A DNA stretch of 64,000 bases from Xanthobacter flavus (GTDB lineage: Bacteria > Pseudomonadota > Alphaproteobacteria > Rhizobiales > Xanthobacteraceae): NCBI RefSeq assembly GCF_017875275.1, contig NZ_JAGGML010000001.1, positions 1,552,501-1,616,500 on the forward strand. Direction: 5' to 3'. The translations under genes and the position numbers were made by a program. The notes beneath the pieces were generated by a model. It made no database searches and was not told the DNA's origin. It saw nothing but the letters and a program-made list of their open reading frames with translations. Below, piece by piece: positions 1 to 9,530 of the stretch; position 1 is the first letter of the stretch; each line of letters starts with the position of its first letter.

Positions 1-1067
1 CCTGCGTCACTTCGAGCGAGAGCGCGCGTCCGGAGTGGCGGCGGCGCAGGGTAGCGGCGACACCGCCCGGCACGCTGTCGAGGCTCGTGATGCGACCGGC
101 GACGACGGTGAGTTGGCCCGACTGCCGCAGGGTCTCGAAGGCTTCGGCGATGCGCGGCGCCATGCGGTGGCGGTGGATGTCCCAATAGGTGCGCCCGTGC
201 CGCAGGAACCGCTCGCGGGCCTGAAGCGGCCAGGTCGCCCAGAGGGCGGCCAGCGCAGGGCGCGCTGCGTCCATCACTCGCTGCCAGGGCACGCCGCGCG
301 TCATTGCCTCCCGCGCCGCTGCACGGATCAACCGCAGTTCCTTTACCGGATCGCGCGCGGCGGCGGGATCAAGGAAGGCCTCGACGCCGCCGAGGCGCCC
401 GGCCACGTCGGCATGGACATGGGGCAAGAGCCCATGCCGCGAGACGCTCCAGATCGGCCCGCGATGGCCGCGCGCTGCGAGCTTCAGCGCCACGTCCACC
501 ATGGTGAGGCCGGAACCGATCAGGAGCACCGGAGCCTCCGGCGCCAATGCATCGATATCGTCCCAGCGCCAGGGGTCCGGCACGAACAGCGGGCTGTCAT
601 AGACGCCGCCGTCGCGGGTCCGGGGCGGACGCGGCGGCAGATTGCCGGTGGCCAGCACCACATGGGTGCCCTCGATCCGCCGTCCGTCGGCGAGAGTGAC
701 AGTGGGCACGGGACGGTCGGTGATGCGCACCGCCTCCCCGCGCAGGCGCCGCAGGCGGCCGTTGCGCGTGGCGAGGGCCGCTTCCAGACGCTCCGCCAGA
801 TAGGCGCCGAACAGAGCGCGCGGCACGAAGGCGCGGGCAAGATCGCCCCCCGCCTCGGCGATCGCGGCGGACAGATCGGCACCGCTGGCGGTCAGCCACT
901 GCGCGAAGCTCGGCTTGAGGCCGACCTCCATGCGCGCCACCGGGACGTTGAGGAGGTGGCAGGGGTCGCACGCCCCGTAAGCCAGCCCGGGGGCCCGCCT
1001 TTGCCTCCCGCTCCACCAGCACCACGTCGAGCCGCGCGGCCACGGCGGCCAGCGTTGAGCCGCCTGT
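1..1067 (-). pseudogene. FAD/NAD(P)-binding oxidoreductase, frameshifted and 5'-truncated
   Basis: On the minus strand a frame from about 988 down to position 1 encodes an FAD-NAD(P)-binding protein of the NAD_binding_9 type. Visible motifs are GLAYG, CDPCHLLNVPVARM, HVVLATGNLPP and a second dinucleotide-binding stretch LLIGSGLTMVD. The C-terminus runs off the window. The N-terminal part, LAAVAARLDVVLVERE, is in a different frame. The two frames join at a run of five G (989-993) that appears to hold one extra base. Upstream of GGSTLAAVA a TAG stop at 1068-1070 cuts off the first residues, so no normal start remains. It lies head to head with a broken flavin reductase, and a role in flavin-dependent sulfonate use is inferred only from that context. 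A base-calling error in the G run would explain the frameshift but not the missing start. Confidence 0.75.
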
Positions 1068-1188
1068 CTATTGTTTTCTCCGATCCAGCTCCTCAGGAGT
1101 TTCCCGCAGCGCGCTGGAAGGTCTGCCCCGAGGGGCTGAACCGCGGGCTGCCCCGGTGCCGTCCCGCATGTTCAAAGAAGGCAGATCG

Positions 1189-1604
1189 ATGAACGCGCAC
1201 GTCTCCGCCGCCCACAGCCAGCCCGCCCAGATCACGTCAGCTCCACCCCTGCTCCCGAGCTTTCCGCCGCCTCGCGCGCCTTCCGGGGCGCCATGCGCAA
1301 GCTCGCGGGCGCCGTGAGCGTGCTCACCGTGGGCCAGGGCGAGGAGCGCACCGGCCTCACCGCGACCTCGGTCACTTCCCTGTCGGTGGAGCCGCCGACG
1401 CTGCTCATCTGCGTCAACCGCGCCACCTCCTCGGTCGTGCCGCTGCTGAAGGAACGCGCCTTCGCCATCAACGTGCTGCGGCCGCATCACGAGCCGGTGG
1501 CCGACCGCTTCGCCGGCAAGGGCGGGCTCAAGGGTCCGGCCCGCTATGACGGTGCCGACTGGACCCGCCTTTCCACCGGTGCGCCGGTGCTCGCCGATGC
1601 CCTC
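1189..1604 (+). pseudogene. Flavin reductase (FMN-binding split-barrel), truncated
   Basis: Residues read from 1293 onward (MRKLAGAVSVLTVG, GLTATSVTSLSVEPP, FAINVLRPHHEPVADRFAG) are those of a short-chain flavin reductase, which supplies reduced FMN to two-component monooxygenases. The plausible ATG at 1189 follows an AAGGCAG-type ribosome site, but its frame differs from the domain, so a one-base loss between 1189 and 1260 is needed. Similarity stops after GAPVLADALA at about 1604, where unrelated sequence begins. About the last third of a normal 165-180 residue protein is therefore missing. Both defects point to a dead gene, in keeping with the neighbouring broken sulfonate genes. Confidence 0.75.
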
Positions 1605-1878
1605 GCCGACCGTGCAAGCCACTGTGCCGGCACTGTGCGGGTCGTGGCGTGGGCCACCCGGAAAAGGGCAGGTTGCCGGCTGAGATCAATGTCGGACATG
1701 GCGTGCCTCATGGTCTTGTCAGGCAGTTCACGGGTGGAGAAATGCCAATTGGTGTTCGTCAACGCGTTCCGGGCGCAACCAACGCTCCGGATCAGATCGT
1801 CAAAGCCGCAGGTCTCGACTAACTTCACGAGACGCCGGAAACACAACCTGATGTCGGCTTGATATTCTTCAAAAGCCT
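1605..1878 (-). pseudogene. Unrecognised protein-like remnant
   Basis: The sequence that replaces the end of the flavin reductase gene has a protein-like minus-strand frame running from about 1878 down past 1605 (for example RKAFEEYQADIRLCF, LVKLVETCGFDDLIRS, NTNWHFSTRELPDK). It has no convincing start codon, since a TGA lies just upstream. At its 3' end it continues out of frame into antisense of the flavin reductase. Base composition is lower in GC than the neighbours, which suggests inserted or transferred DNA. I do not recognise the family. A transposon or plasmid gene fragment is possible. Confidence 0.35.
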
Positions 1879-1922
1879 TGCGACAGTCCCGCGCGTAAAT
1901 TCACATGGGGGAGTGGGGTCAA

Positions 1923-2300
1923 ATGGGGAAAAGAAGGAACATCAGCGTATTCAGTTCCGTATTTCTGCTTTTTACATGCGTATCTTATATTGACGTTGCG
2001 TCAGCTCAAACCGGAAAGAGCGGCGAATTCACTATCCATAACGAGACCGAGGCAAATACTGTCGTCGGGTTCTATACAAATGACGGGACCGGCTGGAGCA
2101 CCAACTGGCTGAGCGAGCCGGTCGGCCCCGGCGACAACGCCGCCCTCGTCTTCACCAAGACGAGCGGCCGTTGCCAGCAAACGCTGCGTGTGGGCTGGCG
2201 CGGGAAGTCGGGCGGCGAAGTGAAGGATGATCCGATCCGCATCGACATCTGCAAGGCCAGCAACGTCTATCTGCACGACAACGACGTCACCTACGATTGA
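1923..2300 (+). CDS. Small secreted protein of unknown function
   Basis: This is a 125-residue protein beginning MGKRRNISVFSSVFLLF, with a clear Sec signal peptide ending near VASAQ (about residue 29). The mature part is a small beta-rich domain (FTIHNETEANTVVGFYTN, WSTNWLSEPVGPGDNAAL, GRCQQTLRVGW, DICKASNVYL) with two cysteines that could form a disulfide in the periplasm. The ATG at 1923 is preferred over the one at 1905 because GGGGGAG sits about nine bases upstream. It resembles short periplasmic proteins of Rhizobiales with no assigned function. It is the only intact gene in the first 3.8 kb. Confidence 0.7.
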   Translation: MGKRRNISVFSSVFLLFTCVSYIDVASAQTGKSGEFTIHNETEANTVVGFYTNDGTGWSTNWLSEPVGPGDNAALVFTKTSGRCQQTLRVGWRGKSGGEVKDDPIRIDICKASNVYLHDNDVTYD

Positions 2301-2387
2301 AGCATGGGCCGGTGACGAAACGGACATCGTCGCCGGCTCCCGCCGTGCTCCGCTCATCTCCACGGCCTTCGGCCCCTGCCCCGAACG

Positions 2388-3213
2388 TCAGTCATGGCGG
2401 GCTCCATCGGCGAAGAGCAGGTCGCTCACCTCCCGCACCACCCCCTCGAAAGCCGGCGAGCCGCGCTCGGCAAGCCCCAGCGACGACGTGTCGAAGCTGG
2501 CGACGGTGCGGCCGGGATGGGCCGCCAGAAGATGCAGCCGCGTGCCGATGAGCACCGCCTCGTCGATGGCGTGGGTGACGAATGACGAAGACAAGGGTGA
2601 AGCCCTGCTCCTCGGCGAGGCGCAGCAGATCCTGAAGGGTCCGCCGGGTGAGGGCGTCGGGGGCAGCGAAGGGCTCGTCCATCAGCAGCACGTCCGGCTC
2701 GGCGGCGAGCGCACGGGCGATGGCGGCGCGCTGCTTCATGCCTCCGGAGAGCGTATGCGGATAGGCATCGAAGGCGCGGGCGAGACCGACCTTGGCGAGC
2801 GCCGCCCGCGCCCGCTCGCGGGCTTCCTTCATCGGCACCTTGCGGGCGACGCGCAGCGGGAAGGCCACGTTGTCCGTGATGCTCTTCCACGGCAGCAACT
2901 GGTCGAACTCCTGGAATACGACGAGGCGATCCGGCCCCGGCCCGGTCACCGCCTTGCCGCGCAGGCTCACCGTGCCGGCGGCGGGCTTCAGGAACCCTGC
3001 CAGCGCCTTGAGGATCGACGACTTGCCGCATCCCGAAGGCCCGAGCAGCACGAGACGCTCGCGCGCATGGACGGTGAAGCTCACATCCTCCACCGCCCGG
3101 TGCCGGCCGGCCTGCCCGACATAGTCGAGCGTCAAGCCCCGCGCCTCCAGCACGGGGGGCGCAATGTGGGCGACGGGCGGCATGGCGGCGGCAGCGACGG
3201 CGTGGATGGTCAT
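2388..3213 (-). pseudogene. ssuB: ssuB/tauB-type ABC ATPase, inactivated by a 7-bp duplication
   Basis: The minus-strand frame from ATG 3213 encodes an ATP-binding protein of the nitrate/sulfonate/taurine uptake family. It has Walker A GPSGCGKSS, a Q-loop VVFQEFDQLLPW, signature LSGGMKQR and Walker B VLLMDEPFAAPDA. After TLVFV the frame breaks. The expected H-loop THAIDEAVLIGTRLHLL and the C-terminus (ending ARHD at 2388) are in another frame. The cause is visible: TGACGAA occurs twice in tandem at 2576-2582 and 2583-2589, and removing one copy restores VFVTHAIDEA. The truncated product lacks the H-loop histidine and should not hydrolyse ATP. It is preceded by the tail of ssuA, and no permease gene (ssuC) is present. 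Confidence 0.9.
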
Positions 3214-3223
3214 CGCATCCCCC

Positions 3224-3352
3224 TCAGCTGCCCGACGCGGAATGCAGGTCCTCGAAGGTGAAGTCCTTGAAGCTCGTCGGCTTCGCCTTGATGGCGCCGA
3301 TGCGGTTCATGAAATCAGCGAGCTTTAGCGTGCCGAGCGGCACGAGCGTGCT
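3224..3352 (-). pseudogene. ssuA: C-terminal remnant of a sulfonate-binding protein (ssuA)
   Basis: The last ~40 codons of an aliphatic-sulfonate periplasmic binding protein are present: [15 protein letters not shown] then SFKDFTFEDLHSAS, which is the typical end of SsuA proteins. The stop codon is at 3224-3226, ten bases before the ssuB start. Upstream the sequence passes at about 3345-3352 directly into the ssuD fragment in a different frame. At least 85% of ssuA has therefore been deleted. Confidence 0.7.
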
Positions 3353-3747
3353 CCAGGAAAATGCCGTCCGCGCCCAGCTCGGCGGGATGGCCGCCCACCA
3401 CCACGTTCAGCAGCCGCCGCCCGTCGCTGAGCCGGTCGAGCGACGCCGCCTGCCGCGCAGCAAAGGCCGGCGAGGTCACACCTGGCCGCAGCGCCACGAG
3501 GAATTTCAGGCGCTCGGTGGCGGTGGCAAGGCCCGCAGCGGTGATCCAGCTATCCTCGCAGCTCTGGCCCGTGGGCAGCAGGACGCCCTTGCAGCCGAGC
3601 CGGTCCACCGCCTGCGCCACCTCGCGGAAATAGGCGAATTCCGGCGGCCGCTGCTGGGTCTCCGAGCCGAGAAAAGAGCCGTCCCCATGGGTCGGGATGA
3701 ACCAGAACAGGTCCGGCGGGGGTGGCGGGAGACAAGGACGCGCTCAT
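3345..3747 (-). pseudogene. ssuD: FMNH2-dependent alkanesulfonate monooxygenase fragment (ssuD)
   Basis: Beginning at ATG 3747 (ribosome site GGAG), about 130 codons match the N-terminus of SsuD, the luciferase-like enzyme that releases sulfite from alkanesulfonates. Motifs are [41 protein letters not shown] and [17 protein letters not shown]. The start [11 protein letters not shown] is out of frame with DLFWFIP. One base too many in the G5 tract 3718-3722 accounts for this. Similarity ends after GIFLEH, near residue 135 of about 380, where it joins ssuA sequence. The order ssuD-ssuA-ssuB on one strand is the remnant of an ssu operon. Confidence 0.8.
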
Positions 3748-3835
3748 GGGGAACTCCGTTATTCCCACCGAGCTTGCGTACTTTATTTGATCAGTCGAGT
3801 TTATTATAGAGATAGACAAAGTTGACTAAAGCGCA
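3748..3835 (-). promoter_or_regulatory. AT-rich promoter region of the former ssu operon
   Basis: Upstream of the ssuD start lies an unusually AT-rich stretch for this genome, with a good TATAAT box on the minus strand (3803-3808) and TTGACTA/TAGTCAA just upstream. This is the expected place for the sulfur-starvation promoter of the ssu genes. No specific regulator site was identified. Confidence 0.35.
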
Positions 3836-3972
3836 TAGCTGCACGTGCCCCTGGGTCGGATCTGCCCCTTGCTTGCGATCGGAGATCATCGACGTACCGG
3901 CGTGCATTTGCCCGCGATCCTGCCTAAATGAGAGCCGTCGAGCCTTCGCCGCAAGGAGCCGCGCGCCGCCCC

Positions 3973-4287
3973 ATGATCCGTTTCCTGCTTCGCTTCACCG
4001 GGTTCTGGCTGCTGGCTGGCGGCTTTGTCGCGCTCATCGTGGACGGCACGCGCTCCATCGCGGCGGCCGGCCTCGTCTTCACCTCGGCTGGAGATGCCTG
4101 GTTCGCGTTGTCTCCGGGCAGCCTGGAGCGGGCGGAGACCTCCGCCAAGGCGGGGATGCCGGCGGTTTGGAACAGCGTGCTGCTGCCGCTCCTCTCCATG
4201 CCGGCCTTCGCGCTTCTGATGCTCGTGGGGCTCATGCTGATGGGCCTCGGCCGCGTGCGCGAGCGCTCGCGCTTCGAGATCAGCTGA
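3973..4287 (+). CDS. Small two-span membrane protein (PetM-like hypothetical)
   Basis: This encodes 104 residues from ATG 3973 ([17 protein letters not shown]). A second in-frame ATG at 3928 would add 15 non-conserved residues. Two hydrophobic segments are visible, about residues 5-24 and 68-92 ([17 protein letters not shown], then LMLMGLG). They are separated by a loop with [15 protein letters not shown] and WFALSPGSL, a pattern found in small Rhizobiales proteins of unknown function that databases sometimes label PetM-like. It is probably an inner-membrane protein. It stands alone between the ssu remnants and msrA. Confidence 0.65.
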   Translation: MIRFLLRFTGFWLLAGGFVALIVDGTRSIAAAGLVFTSAGDAWFALSPGSLERAETSAKAGMPAVWNSVLLPLLSMPAFALLMLVGLMLMGLGRVRERSRFEIS

Positions 4288-4435
4288 GCACGCACGCCCC
4301 GCAGCCCTCCCCCTCGCGCAAGCGCGGCCGCATCCCCATATTGGGGTTCCAGCGGGGTTTCCCGCCTGCCCCATCCAAAACCATGACGCGGCCGCAGGGT
4401 CCGATGCCCGTGTGCCGCGAGACGAGGAGCCCGCC

Positions 4436-5092
<657 letters not shown>

Positions 5093-5205
5093 ACCTGAAG
5101 CGGCGCTGACGCGCCTGTCATCCAAGAGTCGGCGGTGCCATCGCGCCGCCTTGCCAAATCGACACGCAGCGGGCTTGAGTGGGCGCCTCTCATCTGGTCC
5201 CCATC

Positions 5206-6042
5206 ATGCCCGCTGCTCCTTCCCGATCCCTTCTCGCGCGCGGTCACGCCCTGCATCTGGGGCCGCGCACCCTCATCATGGGCATCCTCAATGTGACGCC
5301 CGATTCCTTCTCCGACGGCGGCCGCAGCGCTGCGCCGGACGATGCGCTGGCCAATGCCAGGCGGCTCGTCGCGGAGGGCGCGGACATGCTGGACGTGGGC
5401 GGCGAATCGACGCGGCCCGGCCATACACCGGTGGCGGCGGAAGACGAGTGGGCGCGCATCGCCCCGGTCATCCCCGCGCTGGTGGCGGAGATGGGCGTTC
5501 CGGTCTCTGTGGACACCTACAAGGCCGAGGTTGCCCGCCGGGCGCTGGAGGCGGGTGCCAGCATCGTGAACGATGTCTGGGGCTTCACCCGCGATCCCGA
5601 CATGGCGAAGGTGGTGGCCGACCACGATGCGGCGGCGGTCGTGATGCACAACCGCGCCGAGGTGGATGAGACCCTCGATATCGTGACCGAGATGCTGGGC
5701 TTCTTCGAGCGCGTGCTCGAAATCGCCGACCGCGCCGGCGTGAAGCGGGAGAAGCTCGTGCTCGATCCCGGCATCGGCTTCGGCAAGAGCTTCCCGCAGA
5801 ACCTCGCTGCCATCCGCCGCCTGCCTGAATTGCGCGTGCTGGGCCTTCCGATCCTCCTCGGTACCTCGCGCAAGTCCCTGATCGGCAAGGTGATCCAGAC
5901 GACGCCGGCGGAACGGGTGCCGGGCACCATCGCCTCCAACGTCATCGCCATCATGGATGGGGTGGAGATCATCCGCGTGCACGATGTGGCCGCCCATGTG
6001 CAGGCCGCCCGCGTGGCCGAAGCGATCCGGGACGCCTCGTGA
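5206..6042 (+). CDS. folP: Dihydropteroate synthase FolP
   Basis: FolP condenses 6-hydroxymethyl-7,8-dihydropterin pyrophosphate with p-aminobenzoate in folate synthesis and is the sulfonamide target. The protein has 278 residues from ATG 5206; an upstream GTG at 5179 is an alternative. Signature motifs in order are ILNVTPDSFSDGG, GGESTRPG, NDVWGF, DPGIGFGKS and GTSRKSLIG. Its stop overlaps the folK start by four bases, indicating translational coupling. Confidence 0.95.
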   Translation: MPAAPSRSLLARGHALHLGPRTLIMGILNVTPDSFSDGGRSAAPDDALANARRLVAEGADMLDVGGESTRPGHTPVAAEDEWARIAPVIPALVAEMGVPVSVDTYKAEVARRALEAGASIVNDVWGFTRDPDMAKVVADHDAAAVVMHNRAEVDETLDIVTEMLGFFERVLEIADRAGVKREKLVLDPGIGFGKSFPQNLAAIRRLPELRVLGLPILLGTSRKSLIGKVIQTTPAERVPGTIASNVIAIMDGVEIIRVHDVAAHVQAARVAEAIRDAS

Positions 6043-6521
6043 CGACCGCCTATCTCTGCCTCGGCTCCAACCTTGGCGATCGCGAACAGACCATGGCGCA
6101 GGCCCTCGCCACCCTGTGCCGCGCCGGGCTCACCCTGCGCCGGAGCTCCTCATATTACGAAACGCCGCCTTGGGGACCCGTCCCGCAAGGGCCCTATCTC
6201 AACCAGGTGGTGGGGGTGGACAGCCCCATAGGGCCGCGAAGCCTGTTGGCGCTTGGGCTGGAGGTCGAGCGCATGCTCGGCCGTGACCGCGCGAACGAGG
6301 TGCGGTTCGGCCCGCGCCGCATCGATATCGACATCCTGCTGTTCGGTGACGAGACCGTCCGGGAAGACGATCTCGAAATCCCCCATCCGCGGCTCATGGA
6401 ACGCGCCTTCGCGCTCGTTCCGCTCACCGAGATCGCGCCCGACATCGTGGTGGGCGGCATACGCGCGGCGGATGCGCTGGCCCAACTGGACCGGAGTGGC
6501 ATTACGCGGCACGGCACGTAG
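6039..6521 (+). CDS. folK: 2-amino-4-hydroxy-6-hydroxymethyldihydropteridine diphosphokinase FolK
   Basis: FolK transfers pyrophosphate from ATP to 6-hydroxymethyl-7,8-dihydropterin, the step just before FolP. It has 160 residues and starts at a GTG overlapping the folP stop (GTGA). Motifs are YLCLGSNLGD, YYETPPWGP, NQVVGV, GPRRIDIDILLFG and HPRLMERAFALVPL. It forms a two-gene folate operon with folP. A strong hairpin follows, but its U-tract side serves the opposite strand. Confidence 0.95.
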   Translation: MTTAYLCLGSNLGDREQTMAQALATLCRAGLTLRRSSSYYETPPWGPVPQGPYLNQVVGVDSPIGPRSLLALGLEVERMLGRDRANEVRFGPRRIDIDILLFGDETVREDDLEIPHPRLMERAFALVPLTEIAPDIVVGGIRAADALAQLDRSGITRHGT

Positions 6522-6533
6522 GTCCACCCATAC

Positions 6534-6563
6534 AAAAAAGCCCCGCGCCGGGAGGCGCGGGGC
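6534..6563 (-). terminator. Rho-independent terminator of the CsbD gene
   Basis: A perfect 10-bp stem (GCCCCGCGCC / GGCGCGGGGC) with a GGGA loop is followed on the minus strand by six T (A6 at 6534-6539). It lies just downstream of the minus-strand CsbD gene and may also stop folK transcripts. Confidence 0.85.
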
Positions 6564-6600
6564 GTTGGCGCAAGGGCCGTCCTTGCAGGATTGTTCGGCG

Positions 6601-6807
6601 TCACATGGTCCGGACGTTGGTGGACCAGGTATCGACCTGGCGCTTCACCTCGTCCTTCGCATAGCCGTAGCGTTCCTGCAGCTTGCCTTCGAGAACCTCG
6701 CGGTTCCCGTTGATCTCGGTGAGGTCGTCGTCGGTGAGCTTGCCCCACTGGGTCTTCAGGTTGCCCGTGAACTGCTTCCAATTGCCTTCGATGCGATCCC
6801 AATTCAT
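6601..6807 (-). CDS. CsbD-family stress protein
   Basis: This is a 68-residue CsbD-like protein. MNWDRIEGNWKQFTGNLK opens the family pattern, followed by WGKLTDDDLTEINGNRE and LQERYGYAKDEVKRQVD. Members are small hydrophilic proteins induced by general or osmotic stress; their molecular role is not known. The start is ATG 6807, since the upstream in-frame codons are not conserved. It is divergent from meaB and ends at a strong terminator. Confidence 0.9.
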   Translation of the reverse strand: MNWDRIEGNWKQFTGNLKTQWGKLTDDDLTEINGNREVLEGKLQERYGYAKDEVKRQVDTWSTNVRTM

Positions 6808-6899
6808 CGGCTCGTCCTCCGCGTGAGTGGAAAGATGCAACAAGAACGTTCACGCTTGAGCCGGAGTTCCGCTAAGTTTTGCATATCAAGGGAGGAACG

Positions 6900-7886
6900 A
6901 TGACAGCCGCGGTGCACGACGACGAGAAGCTGGCCGCAGGCGTCGCGAAGGGAGAGAGGGCCGCGCTGGCGCGGGCCATCACACTTGTGGAATCGCGTCG
7001 CGCGGACCACCGCCGCCGCGCCCAGGCCCTCCTCCAGTCGCTGCTGCCGAAGACCGGCAACGCTTATCGCATCGGCATCACCGGCGTGCCGGGGGTCGGC
7101 AAATCCACCACCATCGACGCGCTCGGCACCTATCTGACAGGGCTTGGCCACAAGGTGGCGGTACTGGCCGTCGACCCCTCCTCCACCCGAACCGGCGGCT
7201 CCATCCTCGGCGACAAGACGCGCATGGCGCGGCTGTCCATCGATCCCGCCGCCTTCATCCGCCCCTCCCCGTCCGGCGGCACGCTGGGCGGCATCGCGGC
7301 CAAGACGCGCGAGACCATGCTCCTGTGCGAGGCGGCCGGATTCGACGTGGTGCTGGTGGAGACGGTGGGCGTCGGCCAGTCGGAGACGGCGGTGGCCGAC
7401 CTGACCGACACCTTCCTCGTGCTCATGCTGCCCGGTGCCGGCGATGAACTGCAGGGCATCAAGAAGGGCGTTCTCGAGCTGGCCGACATCGTGGCCGTGA
7501 ACAAGGCCGACGGCGACAACATCGCCCGCGCCCGCGCCGCCGCCGGCGAATATCGGGCCGCGCTCCATCTTCTCGGCGCGCGGGAGGCGCACTGGTCGCC
7601 GCCCGTGCTCACCTATTCCGCTCTGACCGGCGACGGTATTCCGGGCGTTTGGGAGCAGGTCGTCCTGCACCGGCAGAAATGCGAGGCGGCCGGCACCTTC
7701 GCCGCCACCCGCCGCGCCCAGCAGGTGCGCTGGATGTGGACCCTGCTGAACGAGCGCCTCGCCGAGAAGGTCGCCCACGATGCCGGCGTCAAGGCGCGCC
7801 TGCCAGCGTTGGAGCGCGAGGTGGCCGAGGGCGCCCTCTCGCCCGCCCTCGCGGCGGCGGAGATCGCCAGTCTCATTGGGCTTTAG
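6900..7886 (+). CDS. meaB: MeaB/ArgK-family G3E GTPase chaperone of methylmalonyl-CoA mutase
   Basis: MeaB loads and protects the B12 cofactor of methylmalonyl-CoA mutase. The protein has 328 residues from ATG 6900, with GGAGG immediately upstream. Visible motifs are Walker [13 protein letters not shown], switch region [31 protein letters not shown] and NKADGDN for guanine recognition. The mutase genes are not in the window. The propionyl-CoA synthetase gene at 29.6-31.6 kb belongs to the same propionate route. A pyroglutamyl-peptidase-like gene starts five bases after its stop. Confidence 0.93.
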   Translation: MTAAVHDDEKLAAGVAKGERAALARAITLVESRRADHRRRAQALLQSLLPKTGNAYRIGITGVPGVGKSTTIDALGTYLTGLGHKVAVLAVDPSSTRTGGSILGDKTRMARLSIDPAAFIRPSPSGGTLGGIAAKTRETMLLCEAAGFDVVLVETVGVGQSETAVADLTDTFLVLMLPGAGDELQGIKKGVLELADIVAVNKADGDNIARARAAAGEYRAALHLLGAREAHWSPPVLTYSALTGDGIPGVWEQVVLHRQKCEAAGTFAATRRAQQVRWMWTLLNERLAEKVAHDAGVKARLPALEREVAEGALSPALAAAEIASLIGL

Positions 7887-7890
7887 CGCG

Positions 7891-8535
7891 ATGAACCGGC
7901 CGTTGCGCATTCTCGTCTGCGCCTTCGGCCCGTTTCCCGGCGTGCCGGCAAACCCCTCGCAGCTTTTGGCGGGTGATCTGCTGCGCCTGCGACGCCCTGC
8001 GCTGTCGGACATCGAGATCGCGCTGGAAATCCTGCCGACGCGCTGGGATGCGCTGGCGCGCCTCGATGCCCGGCTTGAGGCGCTCGATCCCGACGCGGCG
8101 CTGCTCCTCGGGGTCGCGGCCCGGCGCCGCAGCCTCTCCATCGAGATGCTGGCGGTCAACGCCGCACGGGCCGCGCCGGACGCCGCCCGCAAGCACCCGT
8201 CCGCGCGCCGCCTCTCGGCAGGCGGGCCACCGCTCCTGCACTCCGGCGTCCCGGCCGAACGGCTGGCCAACGCGCTGCGTCGCGCCGGCATCGCCGCCGG
8301 CCCCTCGCGCGATGCCGGGCGATACCTGTGCAATGCCAGCTATTTCCACGCGCTCTCTTGGGCGGAAAGGGAAAGCGGGCGCCCGCGGCCGGTGCTGTTC
8401 GTCCACCTGCCGCGGCGGGAGGGCCGGCCGGCCGGCGTCTCGCGGGCGCGAATGGGGCGCGGGCTCTCCCACATCCTCCTCGCCCTCGCCGCCGAGGCGC
8501 GGCGTGGGACCTATGCCCTTAAGTCGATGGGATAG
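7891..8535 (+). CDS. Pyroglutamyl-peptidase I-like protein (peptidase C15)
   Basis: This 214-residue protein has the C15 fold pattern. AFGPFPGVPANPS is at the N-terminus. SIEMLAVN carries the likely catalytic Glu, AGRYLCNASYFHAL the Cys and FVHLP the His. All three triad positions are kept, so activity in removing N-terminal pyroglutamate is plausible. The substrate-loop regions diverge from classical Pcp. It starts five bases after meaB and is probably co-transcribed with it. Confidence 0.8.
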   Translation: MNRPLRILVCAFGPFPGVPANPSQLLAGDLLRLRRPALSDIEIALEILPTRWDALARLDARLEALDPDAALLLGVAARRRSLSIEMLAVNAARAAPDAARKHPSARRLSAGGPPLLHSGVPAERLANALRRAGIAAGPSRDAGRYLCNASYFHALSWAERESGRPRPVLFVHLPRREGRPAGVSRARMGRGLSHILLALAAEARRGTYALKSMG

Positions 8536-8603
8536 CTACAGCTTTCGCCTTCGGGGACGAACCGCTATAGGCTCGCCCATCCCCACGTACCGAAAGCCGG
8601 CCC

Positions 8604-9530
8604 GTGACGATCTATCTGCCCATTGCCGAGCTGCCAGTCGCCATCTTCACGATCCTTGCGATGGGCCTCGCGGTCGGCTTCATCTCCGGCATGTTCGGCG
8701 TCGGCGGCGGCTTCCTGATGACGCCGCTCCTCATCTTCACCGGTGTCCCGCCGGCGGTGGCCGTGGCCAGCGTCTCGCCCTACATGGCGGCCTCCTCCCT
8801 GTCCGGTGCCTTGTCCTACTGGCGCAGGGGCATGGTGGATACGACGCTGGCGTGGGTGCTGCTCTCGGGCGGCCTCGTCGGCACAGTGTCCGGCGTGCTG
8901 CTGTTTCTCTGGCTGCGCTCCGTCGGGCAGGTGGATCTCACCATCCGCCTCTCCTACATGCTGCTGCTCGGCGGCATCGGCCTGCTGATGCTGGCGGAGA
9001 GCGTGCGGGCCATCGTCAGGGCGCGATCCGGCGCGCCCCGCCCGGTGCGCCGGCCGGGCACCCGCCCCGCCCTCATGCGCCTGCCGCTGAAGATGCGCTT
9101 CCGCCGCTCGCGCATCTACATCTCGGCCCTGCCGGTGGTGGCCATCGGCTACGTCATCGGCCTGCTCGGCGCAGTGCTGGGCGTGGGCGGCGGCTTCATC
9201 CTGGTGCCGGCGCTGATCTACCTGCTGCGGGTGCCGACCCAGACATCGGTCGGCACGTCGCTGGTGCTCACCCTCGTCACCATGGCGGCCGCAACCGTGC
9301 TGCACGCGGTCGCCAACGGCACCGTGGATGCCGTGCTGGCGTTGGTGATGATGATCGGCGGCACGGTCGGCGCCCAGTTCGGCGCCCGCACGGGGCAGAC
9401 GCTGAAGGCGGAGAACCTTCGGCTGCTGCTCGGCCTTCTGGTGCTGTCGGTGGCGGTGCGCGTGGGTGCCGAGCTGGTGACGGCGCCGGGCGACACCTTC
9501 GCCGTTACCGTGGTGGAGACGGTGCGATGA
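8604..9530 (+). CDS. TauE/SafE-family sulfite/anion exporter
   Basis: This is a 308-residue membrane protein with the two DUF81 repeats of the TauE/SafE family: FISGMFGVGGGFLMTPLL in the first half and LLGAVLGVGGGFILVPAL in the second. About eight hydrophobic segments are predicted, with a basic cytoplasmic linker near residues 130-170. Family members export sulfite, sulfoacetate or related anions. The start is GTG 8604. Its stop overlaps the next gene's ATG (ATGA), so the two are translationally coupled and probably act together. Confidence 0.88.
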   Translation: MTIYLPIAELPVAIFTILAMGLAVGFISGMFGVGGGFLMTPLLIFTGVPPAVAVASVSPYMAASSLSGALSYWRRGMVDTTLAWVLLSGGLVGTVSGVLLFLWLRSVGQVDLTIRLSYMLLLGGIGLLMLAESVRAIVRARSGAPRPVRRPGTRPALMRLPLKMRFRRSRIYISALPVVAIGYVIGLLGAVLGVGGGFILVPALIYLLRVPTQTSVGTSLVLTLVTMAAATVLHAVANGTVDAVLALVMMIGGTVGAQFGARTGQTLKAENLRLLLGLLVLSVAVRVGAELVTAPGDTFAVTVVETVR

